This document shows, piece by piece, positions 36,388 to 46,214 of a stretch of 64,000 nt of DNA. The notes beneath the pieces were generated by a model. That model was not told where the DNA came from and did not search any database. It saw only the letters and a program-made list of their open reading frames with translations. Position 1 is the stretch's first letter; every line of letters starts with the position of its first letter. The stretch is taken from NCBI GenBank assembly GCA_020635725.1, contig JACJZF010000012.1, positions 9,209-73,208 of the forward strand. Direction: 5' to 3'. The position numbers and the translations under genes are program-made. Origin of the DNA: Flavobacteriales bacterium. GTDB taxonomy: Bacteria; Bacteroidota; Bacteroidia; Flavobacteriales_F; PHOS-HE28.

Positions 36388-37343
36388 ACGACCCGTGCGG
36401 TGCTGGCGAGAAGCGCCCTCCGCTCCTCGTATTCGTGCATGATCTCCGCTACGATCTGCCCGGCCGGCAGTATGGTGCCGATGCGTCCGCTGACCTGTCC
36501 GATCTCGAGCTCGCCCTCTTCGAGATCACCCTCGAACATGCCCTTTTTCGCACGCCCTCTTCCGAGTATCTCCCGCAGCTGCTCCACTGGGGCATGCGCG
36601 CCGTACGCGGCAGCCACCTGCGCATAGAACGCGTTCTTGATCAAGCGAACCGGGGTTATTTCCTTCAGTGTCAGAACAGTATCTCCCTCTTTGGCACTCG
36701 CCACCCGCTGTTTGAAGGCCGGGTGCGCGGAACTCTCCTCCGAGCACACGAAGCGGCTGCCGATCTGCACGGCATCGGCACCTAAAGCCATGGCGGCCAG
36801 CATGCTGCGGCCATCGGCAATGCCGCCTGCCGCGATCACGGGCAGCTGTATGGCATCGCGAACCATGGGGACGAGCACCATGGTAGTGGTCTCTTCGCGC
36901 CCATTGTGTCCACCGGCCTCAAAGCCCTCGGCCACCACGGCATCCACGCCCGCCGCCTCGGCTTTCAGGGCGAACTTCACGCTGCTGACCACGTGGGCCA
37001 CCTTCACCCCGGACGCTTTGAGGGTGCTGGTCCATTGGCCCGGATTGCCCGCTGAGGTGAAGGCGATGGGCACCCCTTCATCCATGATGGTGCGCATATG
37101 CGCCTCCAAATCAGGGTAAAGCATGGGCACGTTCACGGCGAAGGGCTTGTCCGTGGCGGCTTTGCACTTGCGCACGTGCTCGCGCAGCACCTCGGGGTAC
37201 ATGGAGCCCGCACCGATGATGCCGAGGCCGCCCGCATTGCTTACCGCAGCGGCCAATCGCCAGCCAGAGCACCAGATCATGCCGGCCTGAATGATCGGGT
37301 AGCGGATGCCGAAGTTGGCGCAGACCCTGTTCTCCATCTCCAT
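36384..37343 (-). CDS. Nitronate monooxygenase / FabK-like flavoenzyme
   Basis: 319 residues, TIM barrel binding FMN. YPIIQAGM at the start, AVSNAGGLGIIGAG, AEGFEAGGHNG (His of the active site) and PVIAAGGIADGRSMLAAMAL are the shared signatures of nitronate monooxygenases and enoyl-ACP reductase II (FabK). The two cannot be separated by eye. A TAGTTTTG element (37350-37357) is 6 nt before the ATG at 37343; ATG 37337 is an alternative. Confidence 0.88.
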   Translation of the reverse strand: MEMENRVCANFGIRYPIIQAGMIWCSGWRLAAAVSNAGGLGIIGAGSMYPEVLREHVRKCKAATDKPFAVNVPMLYPDLEAHMRTIMDEGVPIAFTSAGNPGQWTSTLKASGVKVAHVVSSVKFALKAEAAGVDAVVAEGFEAGGHNGREETTTMVLVPMVRDAIQLPVIAAGGIADGRSMLAAMALGADAVQIGSRFVCSEESSAHPAFKQRVASAKEGDTVLTLKEITPVRLIKNAFYAQVAAAYGAHAPVEQLREILGRGRAKKGMFEGDLEEGELEIGQVSGRIGTILPAGQIVAEIMHEYEERRALLASTARVV

Positions 37344-37443
37344 GGACGGCAAAACTACCGGGTACGTCGATCACGTAGAAAGCCTTTGGCGATCGTTGAT
37401 ATCCAAGCCTTTCCCATGCCCCGGAAGCCCGAAAGAACTTTGT

Positions 37444-37451
37444 TATGTTTG
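37444..37451 (+). promoter_or_regulatory. -7 element (TATGTTTG) of the DUF6089 gene
   Basis: TATGTTTG matches TAnnTTTG exactly, 36 nt before the ATG at 37488. A short TTTG (37438-37441) is too close upstream to be the -33 element. Confidence 0.55.
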
Positions 37452-37487
37452 CCCGGAGTAGGGGTCAGACCTCTTGTGAACGCACGC

Positions 37488-38420
37488 ATGAGCAACAGCA
37501 CATTACGCATTCTGCTGGCGGGAGCCATTGGGGTCTTCGGGCTCGAGGCTGCCCAGGCGCAATACGCATGGGACGTGGGCATCCACCTGGGTGGGGCCAA
37601 TTACCTGGGCGAGATGGGCGGTGTAGATCAACCGCGACGGGATTTCGTATGGGACATGAAGCTGGGGCAGACGCGTTGGGCCGTGGGCGGATTCGCTCGC
37701 CGCAAGCTCAACCGCATGATCTCGGTGAACGCCGGCCTGCTGTACCTGCGCATCCAAGGCGCCGACGCCCTTACGGAGGACTATCGCCCGCGCCGCGGCC
37801 GGAACCTGAATTTCCGGAACGACATGTTGGAGCTGTACGTGCGACCGGAGTTCACCATTTACCAGGATAACGACCTCGGCGGGCGCGGCAAGTACAAGCT
37901 CGACTTCCGCCTCTTCGGCTATGTGGGCGCGGCCGTGTACTACCACAACCCCAAGGGTCAGATCAACCGCGAAGGCGATTTCTACGCGCTGCAGCCGCTG
38001 ACCACGGAACTGGTCGACTACTCCCGCATCGGCTTCGCGGTGCCGGCCGGCATCGGTTTCCACTTCACCAAGAAGCGGCGTCACCGCTTCGGCTGGGACA
38101 TGGGCTGGCGCACCACCTTCACCGATTATCTGGACGACGTGAGCTCGACCTACGCGGACCCGGGCCAGCTGCCCAGCCAGCTGGCCGTGGACCTGGCGAA
38201 CCAAACAGCCTATGCCTACGCGCTCGATCCCACCCTGCCCCATCCGAACAACTACAACGCGGGAGCCATCCGCGGCGATCCAACGCACAACGACAGTTAC
38301 CTGACCATGACCTTCACTTACAGCTACGTGCTGCGTGGTCAGTCGAACTTCTACCGGCAGCGCTACAACTGGATCCGCGGGACCAAGCGTGTAGGCCGCA
38401 AGTCGCGAGCGAAGTTCTAA
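37488..38420 (+). CDS. DUF6089 family outer-membrane protein
   Basis: 310 residues. Signal peptide (GAIGVFGLEAAQAQ) and a barrel whose first strands read WDVGIHLGGANYLGEMGG, the DUF6089 hallmark. The C-terminal part has TFTYSYVLRGQSNFYRQRYN and a basic tail. Function unknown. It is monocistronic and ends at a strong terminator. Confidence 0.8.
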   Translation: MSNSTLRILLAGAIGVFGLEAAQAQYAWDVGIHLGGANYLGEMGGVDQPRRDFVWDMKLGQTRWAVGGFARRKLNRMISVNAGLLYLRIQGADALTEDYRPRRGRNLNFRNDMLELYVRPEFTIYQDNDLGGRGKYKLDFRLFGYVGAAVYYHNPKGQINREGDFYALQPLTTELVDYSRIGFAVPAGIGFHFTKKRRHRFGWDMGWRTTFTDYLDDVSSTYADPGQLPSQLAVDLANQTAYAYALDPTLPHPNNYNAGAIRGDPTHNDSYLTMTFTYSYVLRGQSNFYRQRYNWIRGTKRVGRKSRAKF

Positions 38421-38440
38421 GCAACCTTTGCAACACTGCA

Positions 38441-38470
38441 GAAGCCGGGCTGGTTGCCCGGCTTCTTCTT
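38441..38470 (+). terminator. Terminator of the DUF6089 gene
   Basis: A perfect 10-bp stem GAAGCCGGGC / GCCCGGCTTC with loop TGGTT is followed by TTCTTTCC. No T-run on the other strand, so it serves mainly the plus-strand gene. Confidence 0.85.
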
Positions 38471-38477
38471 TCCTGCC

Positions 38478-40352
38478 CTATTCGATTCCGTTACGCTCCA
38501 GCCAATCGGCCAGGACGACCAGGTTCCACATGCGCGACCAGTTCACGCGCTTGTCCTGAGCAAGGAATCGGAGCCATTGCCCCATTGCGGCTCCTTCGCG
38601 GAATTCCGGTCGGGCGTCAAGCTTGTTGATCCGCGCTTCGCAGAAGGCGCGCAACTCATTGCGCATCCACTGCTCCCAGGGCAGCGTGAAGCCCATCTTA
38701 GGCCGGTTGGCCACCTCTGGAGGAAGCAGATCGCCCAGCGATTCGACCAGGAGTTTCTTGGGCGAATGCGGGTATTTGACACGGTCGCTCACGCCCAGCA
38801 CGAACTCCACGAGATCATGATCGAGGAATGGCACCCTCACCTCGAGCGCATGCGCCATGCTCATCTGATCGGTATCTCGAAGCAGCACATTCTGCAGGTA
38901 TGTCGAGAGTTCACCAAGGGATACCTGACTGAGGAAAGGCAGCGCGTGCCCGCCGTCGCTGCGGATGAGGCCGCGCAGGATCGTGCTCACCCGATTCTCG
39001 GGCAATCGGTCACGCGCGATCAGCCCCACCAGGTCGCGACCGGTGAATATCAGGCGCGAGATGGGGAACGTATCGTCCACGGAGAAGGCATCGAGCCGGA
39101 GCAACTCGCCCATCTTGTCCGAGGCGATCGATGGCCGTGCAGCGCCGATCGCTGCGGCGCCCATACGTCGGAGAAAGGCGGGGAACTGGGTGATCCATCG
39201 CTTCTCCCACAGCTCCAACGTACGCGTGAAGACCGGGTAGCCCGCGAAGACCTCATCGCCACCGAGGCCGCTCAGCGCCATGGTGATGCCTGCCTCCTTG
39301 GTCACTTTGGAGACCACGTAGGTGTTGGGGCCATCGGCGCTCGGATGGTCCATGGCTGCGAGCGCATCGGGCAGCAAACGCAGCATATCGGCGGGCTGGA
39401 GCCGGATGGCGGTGTGCTTGGTGCCGAACTTCCTGGCGACGATGCGTGCGTAGCGCTCCTCCGAGAACTCCTCCTCATCGAACACGACCGAGAACGTATG
39501 GACCGGCGCGGTACTGGCCTGGGCCATGAGCCCCACCACGGCGCTGCTGTCGATGCCGCCGGAAAGGAAGGCGCCGAAGGGCACGTCACTCACGAGGCGC
39601 TTCTCCACCGCACGTGAGAGCCTTTCCCGCACCTGGGCTCGCACGTGCTCAGCGGTCAAGCCTTCCGCATCCTTCCGGGCGGATCCGACCAGGTCATACC
39701 AGCGCTGCACGGTCACCTCTTGATCGCTGATGCGCATCCAATGCCCCGCCTCGAGCATGCGCACACCTTCGATGATGGTGGCCGGCGCATGCACGGTCTG
39801 GTACCGCAGGTAATCCACCAGGGCGTCCTGATCCAACCGGCGTGGCACGAGGCCCGTTGAGAGCAGCGCGCGCAGCTCGCTGGCGAAGAGAAGGTGTCGG
39901 TCGTCGCGGAACCAGTAGAGCGGCTTGATGCCCATGCGGTCGCGCGCGAGGAAGAGCTCGTCAGTGGCGCTATCATGGATCGCGAAGGCGAACATGCCAT
40001 GCAGCCGGTGCAGGCAATCAGCGCCCCAGCGCGCATAGGCGGCGAGCAGCACCTCGGTATCACCGCCCGTGCGCCAGACGGCATCGGGCATGGCCTGCTT
40101 CAGCTCCCGGTAGTTGTAGATCTCTCCGTTGAAGACGATGGTGTAGCGTCCATCGGCGCTGCGGAAGGGCTGGTTGCTCGCGGGCGAGAGGTCGATGATG
40201 CTCAGCCGACGGTGCCCGAGCACGTTGTTGCCGAGCCGTTCGACGCCATCGGCATCGGGCCCACGGTGCGCGATGGCCGCGTTCATCCGTCGAACGAGCG
40301 CCTCGGGGTCGTTCAGCCCCTCAAGCCCGTGGATGCCCGTGATGCCGCACAT
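38478..40352 (-). CDS. asnB: Asparagine synthase (glutamine-hydrolysing)
   Basis: 624 residues. N-terminal Ntn amidotransferase with catalytic Cys2 (MCGITG), HRGPDADG and FNGEIYNYREL; ATP-pyrophosphatase loop SGGIDSS at 264-270; later GLGGDEVFAGYP. It makes asparagine, or in surface-glycan loci may amidate a sugar acid. Here it ends a glycan-type operon, with TGATG overlap to the epimerase, so the second role is possible. Confidence 0.93.
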   Translation of the reverse strand: MCGITGIHGLEGLNDPEALVRRMNAAIAHRGPDADGVERLGNNVLGHRRLSIIDLSPASNQPFRSADGRYTIVFNGEIYNYRELKQAMPDAVWRTGGDTEVLLAAYARWGADCLHRLHGMFAFAIHDSATDELFLARDRMGIKPLYWFRDDRHLLFASELRALLSTGLVPRRLDQDALVDYLRYQTVHAPATIIEGVRMLEAGHWMRISDQEVTVQRWYDLVGSARKDAEGLTAEHVRAQVRERLSRAVEKRLVSDVPFGAFLSGGIDSSAVVGLMAQASTAPVHTFSVVFDEEEFSEERYARIVARKFGTKHTAIRLQPADMLRLLPDALAAMDHPSADGPNTYVVSKVTKEAGITMALSGLGGDEVFAGYPVFTRTLELWEKRWITQFPAFLRRMGAAAIGAARPSIASDKMGELLRLDAFSVDDTFPISRLIFTGRDLVGLIARDRLPENRVSTILRGLIRSDGGHALPFLSQVSLGELSTYLQNVLLRDTDQMSMAHALEVRVPFLDHDLVEFVLGVSDRVKYPHSPKKLLVESLGDLLPPEVANRPKMGFTLPWEQWMRNELRAFCEARINKLDARPEFREGAAMGQWLRFLAQDKRVNWSRMWNLVVLADWLERNGIE

Positions 40353-41287
40353 CAGCGGGCCACGGTGGCGAGAGCGAGGATGCGCTCGAGGCCCGTGCGC
40401 AGGGGCAGCAGGTCGCGGCCCAGCAGCTGGCGCATGCGCGTGATGTCGGGCATGCGGCGGGTCATATCACCTTCCTCCAGGGGCGGCAGATGCACGATGC
40501 GCGAGCGGCTGCCGGTGATCTCGATGATGAGCTCGGCCAGTTCCTTGATCGTGATCTCCGCATCGCTGCCGATGTTCACCACGTCGTTCATCACCTCGCC
40601 TTGCTCATAGGCGTTGATGCAGGCGTCGATGTTGTCGTCGATGAAACAGAACGTGCGGGTCTGCAGACCGTCGCCGTAAAGGGTGATGTCGTCGTTGGCC
40701 AGCGCGGCGCGGAGGAACTTGCTCACCACGAAATCCTTGCTCTGCTTGGGGCCGTACGTGTTGAAGAAGCGGAACACCGTGTAGTCGAGACCGTACTCCT
40801 TGTGGTAGCTGCGCAGGAAGGCCTCGCCGATGTTCTTCACGATGGCGTAGGGCAGCTTGCTGTTGAGCGGGGTGGTGCGCTCGTTCTGCGGGATCTCCAC
40901 CGGCTCGCCGTACACCTCGCTGCTGCTGCTGTAGAGCACGCGCTTCACGCCGGTGTTCTTCGAGAGGTCGAGGATGTTGCGCAGGCCGTCGATGTCGCGC
41001 AGCACCATCACGGGGTTCTCGATGGTGCGCTTCACCCCCACCACCGCCGCGTAATGGAACACGTGCTCGAAGCGGTTGGCGTAGAACACCGCGCTGATGT
41101 CCTCGTAGCGATTCACATCGCACTTGATGAAGTGCAGGTTGGGCGGGAGCTCGGCGGGCAGCTTGCGCCGGTCGCCTGTGAGGAGGTTATCGACGACGGT
41201 GACATCATTGCCGGGCTTGGAGGCCAGGGTGATGGCGAGGTCGCTCGCGATGAAACCGGCGCCGCCGGTGACCAGGATACGTGCCAT
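40352..41287 (-). CDS. NAD-dependent nucleotide-sugar epimerase/decarboxylase
   Basis: 311 residues, extended SDR. Rossmann motif GGAGFIASD, SSSSEVYGEP, the YxxxK pair in LPYAIVKN (Tyr and Lys) and the FNTYGP block. Closest in feel to UDP-glucuronate decarboxylases/4-epimerases. Makes an activated sugar for the glycan cluster; the substrate cannot be told. Cotranscribed with asnB. Confidence 0.88.
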   Translation of the reverse strand: MARILVTGGAGFIASDLAITLASKPGNDVTVVDNLLTGDRRKLPAELPPNLHFIKCDVNRYEDISAVFYANRFEHVFHYAAVVGVKRTIENPVMVLRDIDGLRNILDLSKNTGVKRVLYSSSSEVYGEPVEIPQNERTTPLNSKLPYAIVKNIGEAFLRSYHKEYGLDYTVFRFFNTYGPKQSKDFVVSKFLRAALANDDITLYGDGLQTRTFCFIDDNIDACINAYEQGEVMNDVVNIGSDAEITIKELAELIIEITGSRSRIVHLPPLEEGDMTRRMPDITRMRQLLGRDLLPLRTGLERILALATVAR

Positions 41288-41308
41288 GATTCGAGGCCGT
41301 GAAGGTAC

Positions 41309-42322
41309 CTACCCGCGCCGAAGCAGCCGGCGCACCAGCAAGACGAGCAGCAATGAAAGGGCTGCCCCCCACCAGAACTCGGGCCGGGTCACGGTCTTGC
41401 GGATGAGGAACGGGAGCAATCGCCAATTGAAGGGCTGGGGCTTGCCCATGTGCGCGCGCCACCACCCGGCATCGTAGGTCTCGGGCGACGCCAAGCGCTG
41501 GCCGGTGAGCGAGAGCGCGCTCCAAGCCACGGAGTCGGGGTACACATCGGCAATGAGCAGGGCATCGCGCGGCAGATCCCGGATGGCGCATTGGATGAAG
41601 GTGATGTTCGGCGCATGCCGTTGGAAGAAGATGCTGCTCGGCGCATCGCCACCCAGACTCCCGCTGATCCAATACACCTGCGCGTTCTTCGCGATCTCCT
41701 GCAGGATGGGATACACCTCCTTCTGGAAGTTGGTGCCGGTGAGCGACCGCGTATTGTCCTTGAAGAGGTCGGTGTATTGCGGGTCGTCTTCGGACCAGAT
41801 GGGGCGGTGGGAGATGATGAAGAGCGCGGAGACCAGTCCGGACTGGTGAATCGCTTGGATCTGCTCATCCACCAGGGTGCCATCATGTTCCTCCAGATCC
41901 AAGACGATCACTTCTGCCGGACCACTGGCCCCAGCGACATTCCCGCCACCGGGTGTGATCACCTCCACCCAGGAACCTGCTTTGCCATCATGATTCCCCG
42001 GCGCGTTGAAGAAGGGCATCTTCAACTTGCTGAACAGGGCCTTGGCATATCGGGCGCTGTCGCTCCGCGCATCCATGTACAGGTCGCCGGTGCTGAGGAA
42101 GAGGTTCGCGCCGAGGCTGTTGATGGTATCGAGGTTGGCGAGCAATGTGCTGGCCGGGTATCCGCTGCGGTTGGTGCTCTCGCCGTGGAAATGCCCGCCG
42201 ATGAGGATCCGGTAATGGCCCGTGCTATCGGCAGGCAGCACCTCGAGCCCGTTGAAGGGTGAACGTTGGCCGTGGGCGATACCGACCAGCGCGAAGCATG
42301 CTATCGCCGGGAGCCACCTCAT
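41309..42322 (-). CDS. Secreted metallophosphoesterase
   Basis: 337 residues. Signal peptide (FALVGIAHGQ), calcineurin-type motifs LIGGHFHG, STGDLYMD, GNHDGK and SHRPIW, and a C-terminal transmembrane helix with a basic tail (ALSLLLVLLVRRLLRRG). It should sit on the periplasmic side of the membrane. Its place directly after a CotH-like gene (ATGA) suggests a role opposite to phosphorylation, but this is inference. Confidence 0.82.
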   Translation of the reverse strand: MRWLPAIACFALVGIAHGQRSPFNGLEVLPADSTGHYRILIGGHFHGESTNRSGYPASTLLANLDTINSLGANLFLSTGDLYMDARSDSARYAKALFSKLKMPFFNAPGNHDGKAGSWVEVITPGGGNVAGASGPAEVIVLDLEEHDGTLVDEQIQAIHQSGLVSALFIISHRPIWSEDDPQYTDLFKDNTRSLTGTNFQKEVYPILQEIAKNAQVYWISGSLGGDAPSSIFFQRHAPNITFIQCAIRDLPRDALLIADVYPDSVAWSALSLTGQRLASPETYDAGWWRAHMGKPQPFNWRLLPFLIRKTVTRPEFWWGAALSLLLVLLVRRLLRRG

Positions 42323-44811
42323 GGCTTCTTCGCCCCTACCGGTTTCCCATCCACCTTCACCTCACTGCCTGCGCCGATCACGAATTCCGCCTTGGCCTCC
42401 GCGATGCTCACCTTCTCCAGAGCCAGCCGCACCGGTCCGTAGCGCATCTCATCCTTCTTCAGTTCGGCCACGAGTTCGATGCTCTTCACCGCTCCCCCAC
42501 TCACCTTCACCACCGAACCTTCGCGTCCTTCGAAGGCCTGCTTGCAGGATCGGATGCGCAAACCAGTGGCATCGATACGCGCGCTCTTCGTCGCTTTCAC
42601 TGCGATGCCGCCGGCTCCGAAGACATCATTATCCTCGAGGCGCAGCACACCCCCTTCCGCGCTCACGGCATCATCCGCAGCATCGGCAAAGGCGCATTGC
42701 GTGACCTTCGCATCGGCGAAGTGAAGCTCAAGCTGATCGGAGCCGCCGCTGAAGGCGCAATCGGTCATAGTGAGCTTGGCCATGCCGAAATCGACCAAGG
42801 TGGCGCCTGTTCCGCTGAAGGAGCAGTGCTCGATCACGGCATCGGCCCGGTGGAAGGAAAGATCGCCGCTGCGGTCCTGTTCGGCAGCCAGGCGCGATAG
42901 CGTGGCGAAGCGCACGTGGGTCAGCCGGGATGTTCCACCCACAGCGAGCACATGCACACCGTGCGCGCTGCTGTCGGTGCTGAAGACCTCGATGGGCGCT
43001 TCCTCCAAGCCTTCCCAGCGAAGCGCGGCGTGGCTGATGATCTCCGCACCGTTCCGCAGATCCAATCGCAAAGGCGCGGTCGCGATGAACGTATAGCCCG
43101 CTGGCAGGGTGATGGTACGATCGAGCGTCCAGGCGCCGTTCCGGATAGTGATGGTGCGCGCGGCATCGTCGAACGCGATCCAAGGCAGCGTATGCGGATC
43201 GACCTGCGGACCCAAGCCCATCGCCTTATCCAGATCCTGCAGAAGCGCGTACGGGAAGACTTCCACCTCCCGCTGCTTCGCGGCGCCGAGCACCGATGCG
43301 CTCAGCTTCAGCCCTGCTCGGTCAACCTTTCCCTCGACAGCAAAGCGCAGTTCCAAGGGCGCACCCAGTTTCCCGGGGCGGCGCACGGGAATGATAGACC
43401 GGCCCACGGGCGCGATCCGTGTCCCATCCGCCAGCACGAGCGCATGCACCTCCATGGGCAGGTCCTCGATGGGCACCGCGGTCACGCTTACGGTGTCCGG
43501 GCCGTTGTCATCCAAGTAGGCGTGGAAGAGCTTCGGCGGCTCCAGCAGCTTGCTGATGATGCGCTGGTTCCGGTAGTACACCGCGCGATCCAGCTCCTTG
43601 TAGGGGAACTCGCGGTAGAGCACGGCGCTGGCACTATCGAGCGCGGGCTTCAGCGCGGTGAAGGCGCTATCGAGCCAATCGGTGCGCGAGACGCGCTCGA
43701 GGTGATGAACGTACGCCCGGAAGATCTCCTCATCGTTGAACCACTGCGTGTGCAGGTCCATCCCCTGCGTGGGTCCGCCGGTCCAGCGGTTGCTGCCCGC
43801 CAGCTCGCGGATGGGATGCGCGCTGAAGCTCTCGTAGGAGATCGGCTCCACGCGCTTCAGCACCGGGTCGAAGTAGAATTTCACATCGCTCCAGTCCATG
43901 CTGTGGTGCCCGCCCACGAGATCGAGGATGGCATGGTGCCGCGCGATGCGGTCGGCGTCGAAGACCTCCGAGGCCTTCTTCTCCCCGCGCCGGAAGGAAT
44001 CCATCAGAGCGAGGGCCTGTTCGAAACGGTGACGCGCCTCCTTGTCCTTCTCCAGGTCGCTGCTCCCGAAGGCATCCACCGCAGCCGCCTGATAAGCAGC
44101 GAAAGGCTCGTCGAAACGCAGCTTGTTCATCTCATTGAGGCGATGCTCCCAGAAGAGCGCGGGGTCGAAGCGGAAGATGGGACCATCGACCCGGCCATTG
44201 TGCTCCAACAGCTCCGGTCCGAAGTGCTCCTCGTAGGCGTAGATGCCGAGGTCCTCATCGTTGAAGGTGACCTGAGCGAAGCCGTACCGCAGCGCGATCA
44301 CGCCTTCGGCCTGCATCAGCCGGTGATAGAGCCAATCGCACAGGTAATTGCGCGTGCCCGGATGCTGCAAGGAGAACCGACGCATGCCCAGGAAGCCGCC
44401 ATCCTTCTTGCTCACCACGCGGAAGCTCCACTTGCTGCCCTTCACGTGATCGGTGAGCTTGCCTTTGATCCGCAGCTTGGCCTTGAAGGCCTGCTCGCCA
44501 TGGCTGATCTCGGCGGGGACATAGGAATTCCCTTCCGGAAGGATCACGCCACGCGCCCGCGCCTCCTCCACCACGCGCTGCAGTTCCTCCAGATCATGCT
44601 CGCCGACCTTCAGGCTGATGCGCTCCGGCTCCACGGCGAAGCTGGCGGGGTAGTTGCGCGCCCATTGGCGTATGAAGGTGGAAAGGCCGGGGTGCTCCCG
44701 GGCCTTGAGCAAGCGATCCGCGGCGAACCCGCCAGCGAGCAGCACGCCGATCGCACCGGCAAGCAGCCACGGCCACCACCGGCGTCCTTTCTTCCTTTCT
44801 GGTCTGGCCAT
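42319..44811 (-). CDS. CotH-kinase-like protein with beta-helix domain (altered active site)
   Basis: 830 residues. An N-terminal transmembrane helix (WWPWLLAGAIGVLLAGGFAA) anchors a CotH-like domain (about 60-420: AKLRIKGKLTDHVKGSKWSF, FNDEDLGIYAYEEHFG) and a C-terminal beta-helix-like part (about 560-800). The region where CotH kinases have an Asp-x-Asp reads EPISYESFSAH, so the metal-binding aspartates look lost. Probably a pseudokinase or an altered enzyme. A TACCTTCG (44821-44828) lies 9 nt before the ATG. Confidence 0.8.
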   Translation of the reverse strand: MARPERKKGRRWWPWLLAGAIGVLLAGGFAADRLLKAREHPGLSTFIRQWARNYPASFAVEPERISLKVGEHDLEELQRVVEEARARGVILPEGNSYVPAEISHGEQAFKAKLRIKGKLTDHVKGSKWSFRVVSKKDGGFLGMRRFSLQHPGTRNYLCDWLYHRLMQAEGVIALRYGFAQVTFNDEDLGIYAYEEHFGPELLEHNGRVDGPIFRFDPALFWEHRLNEMNKLRFDEPFAAYQAAAVDAFGSSDLEKDKEARHRFEQALALMDSFRRGEKKASEVFDADRIARHHAILDLVGGHHSMDWSDVKFYFDPVLKRVEPISYESFSAHPIRELAGSNRWTGGPTQGMDLHTQWFNDEEIFRAYVHHLERVSRTDWLDSAFTALKPALDSASAVLYREFPYKELDRAVYYRNQRIISKLLEPPKLFHAYLDDNGPDTVSVTAVPIEDLPMEVHALVLADGTRIAPVGRSIIPVRRPGKLGAPLELRFAVEGKVDRAGLKLSASVLGAAKQREVEVFPYALLQDLDKAMGLGPQVDPHTLPWIAFDDAARTITIRNGAWTLDRTITLPAGYTFIATAPLRLDLRNGAEIISHAALRWEGLEEAPIEVFSTDSSAHGVHVLAVGGTSRLTHVRFATLSRLAAEQDRSGDLSFHRADAVIEHCSFSGTGATLVDFGMAKLTMTDCAFSGGSDQLELHFADAKVTQCAFADAADDAVSAEGGVLRLEDNDVFGAGGIAVKATKSARIDATGLRIRSCKQAFEGREGSVVKVSGGAVKSIELVAELKKDEMRYGPVRLALEKVSIAEAKAEFVIGAGSEVKVDGKPVGAKKP

Positions 44812-44838
44812 GAGCGGCGCCGAAGGTAGCGGCCCGGA

Positions 44839-46209
44839 TCAGGTGGCCACGGCGGGCGTCAGTCCCGGGGCGTCATCCACCGCCTCGTCATCGGCGGGGA
44901 GGTCCACCAGCTGGCGATCGCGCCATTCCACGATCTCCGGCTCGGTCACCACGGTCATGGTCATGAGCAGCACGATGGTGTACGGGTTCAGGGAGCCTAC
45001 CAGCCAGGATTCGTACATGATGCTGAAGAGCGTGGAGAAGAGGATGGCCAGGCTCATGGGCACCAATTTGCTGGCTTTGATGAAGAGCAGCGCCAGGCTG
45101 CGCAGGAAGATGAGCAGGCCAACGATGCCCACGTTGAGCCACATGCTCAGGTAGGTGTTGTGCACGCCGCCCTGGTGCCCCTGGCTCTCCAGATAGAGGC
45201 GGTAACGCCGCATGATGCTCTCATCGTTGGCGAAGCCTCCGCCGAACACGAAATACCGCTGGATATGCTGCCAGGAGAACTCCCAGGCGAAATACCGGCC
45301 GCTGCCTTCCTTCAGGGTCTCCAGGCGGAAGTACTCCTCCAGCCCCAGGGCGATGATGATGATCTCGAGATTGGAGCTGATCACCTCGACCGCGAGGATG
45401 AGGGAGACGAGCCCCACGAAGCCGAGCATGGGCGAGTAGGCGAAGAAGCGATGGAAGATGATGAAGATGGCCGCGGAGGTAAGCGAGGCGCGGGAGCCCG
45501 AAGCGATCAGGAAATAGATGATGGTACCGAAGATGAGGATGCGCTCACGCCAGTTGAAGAGGTCGCGGTTGACCGCGTTGATCACGGAGGCGAGCACGAG
45601 GAAGAGGTAGCAATAGATCGCCATGCCGTTGGGGTTGCCGAAGATCCCGCGGAAGCGCCCTACCACGTGGGCGTACTCATAGTTCATGGCGTTGAGCACC
45701 AAACCGAAGAGCAGGATGGTGGTCATGAAGTAGACCAGGTTCTTGAAGAACGGCCAGCCCTGGCGTCGATAGCAGTACAGGATGTAGTTGGGCACCATCA
45801 GGTACATGAGCGCGTACGAGATGGTCTTCTGCAGCCCGGTGAACATGCTGTTGCTGAACACCAGCGGGAACACGCTGTAGATGAAGAACGGAAGGAAGAT
45901 CCGGAACACGTTGCTCAAGGGGCTGAAGCGGTAGGTCTCCGTGAAGAGGAAGAAGGCCACGGCGAGCACGTAAAGGTTCTTCGCGCTCTTAAAGACGATC
46001 ATGCGCGGGAACATGTCGTGCTCCATGTCCGAGAAGATCAGCACGATGAGCATGCCGAAGAGGATCTCGGCCCAGAGGTCGCGCGATTTGAAGTAGAAGA
46101 CCGAGAGCGGCAGCAGCGCGAACACCGCCTGTTGCAGGTAGAAGCCGGTGACGAGCCAGACAAGCATCACCAGGATGAGCTGCCAGTGCGATCGGAGGAA
46201 GGTCAGCAT
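44839..46209 (-). CDS. O-antigen ligase/polymerase-like membrane protein
   Basis: 456 residues from the ATG at 46209, with about 11-12 transmembrane helices and a large periplasmic loop with the O-antigen ligase signature (GSGRYFAWEFSWQHIQRY, GGGFANDE, GGVHNTYLSMWLNVGIVGL in shortened form: HNTYLSMW). The C-terminal tail is acidic. It would polymerise or ligate a glycan. Gaps to both CotH genes are 5 and 27 nt, so all three are in one operon. Confidence 0.85.
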   Translation of the reverse strand: MLTFLRSHWQLILVMLVWLVTGFYLQQAVFALLPLSVFYFKSRDLWAEILFGMLIVLIFSDMEHDMFPRMIVFKSAKNLYVLAVAFFLFTETYRFSPLSNVFRIFLPFFIYSVFPLVFSNSMFTGLQKTISYALMYLMVPNYILYCYRRQGWPFFKNLVYFMTTILLFGLVLNAMNYEYAHVVGRFRGIFGNPNGMAIYCYLFLVLASVINAVNRDLFNWRERILIFGTIIYFLIASGSRASLTSAAIFIIFHRFFAYSPMLGFVGLVSLILAVEVISSNLEIIIIALGLEEYFRLETLKEGSGRYFAWEFSWQHIQRYFVFGGGFANDESIMRRYRLYLESQGHQGGVHNTYLSMWLNVGIVGLLIFLRSLALLFIKASKLVPMSLAILFSTLFSIMYESWLVGSLNPYTIVLLMTMTVVTEPEIVEWRDRQLVDLPADDEAVDDAPGLTPAVAT

Positions 46210-46214
46210 GGCTC

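Noticed and set aside
38441..38470. Bidirectional terminator for the DUF6089 gene and asnB
   Set aside because: The T-rich side exists only on the plus strand; on the minus strand the stem is followed by CTGCAGTG.
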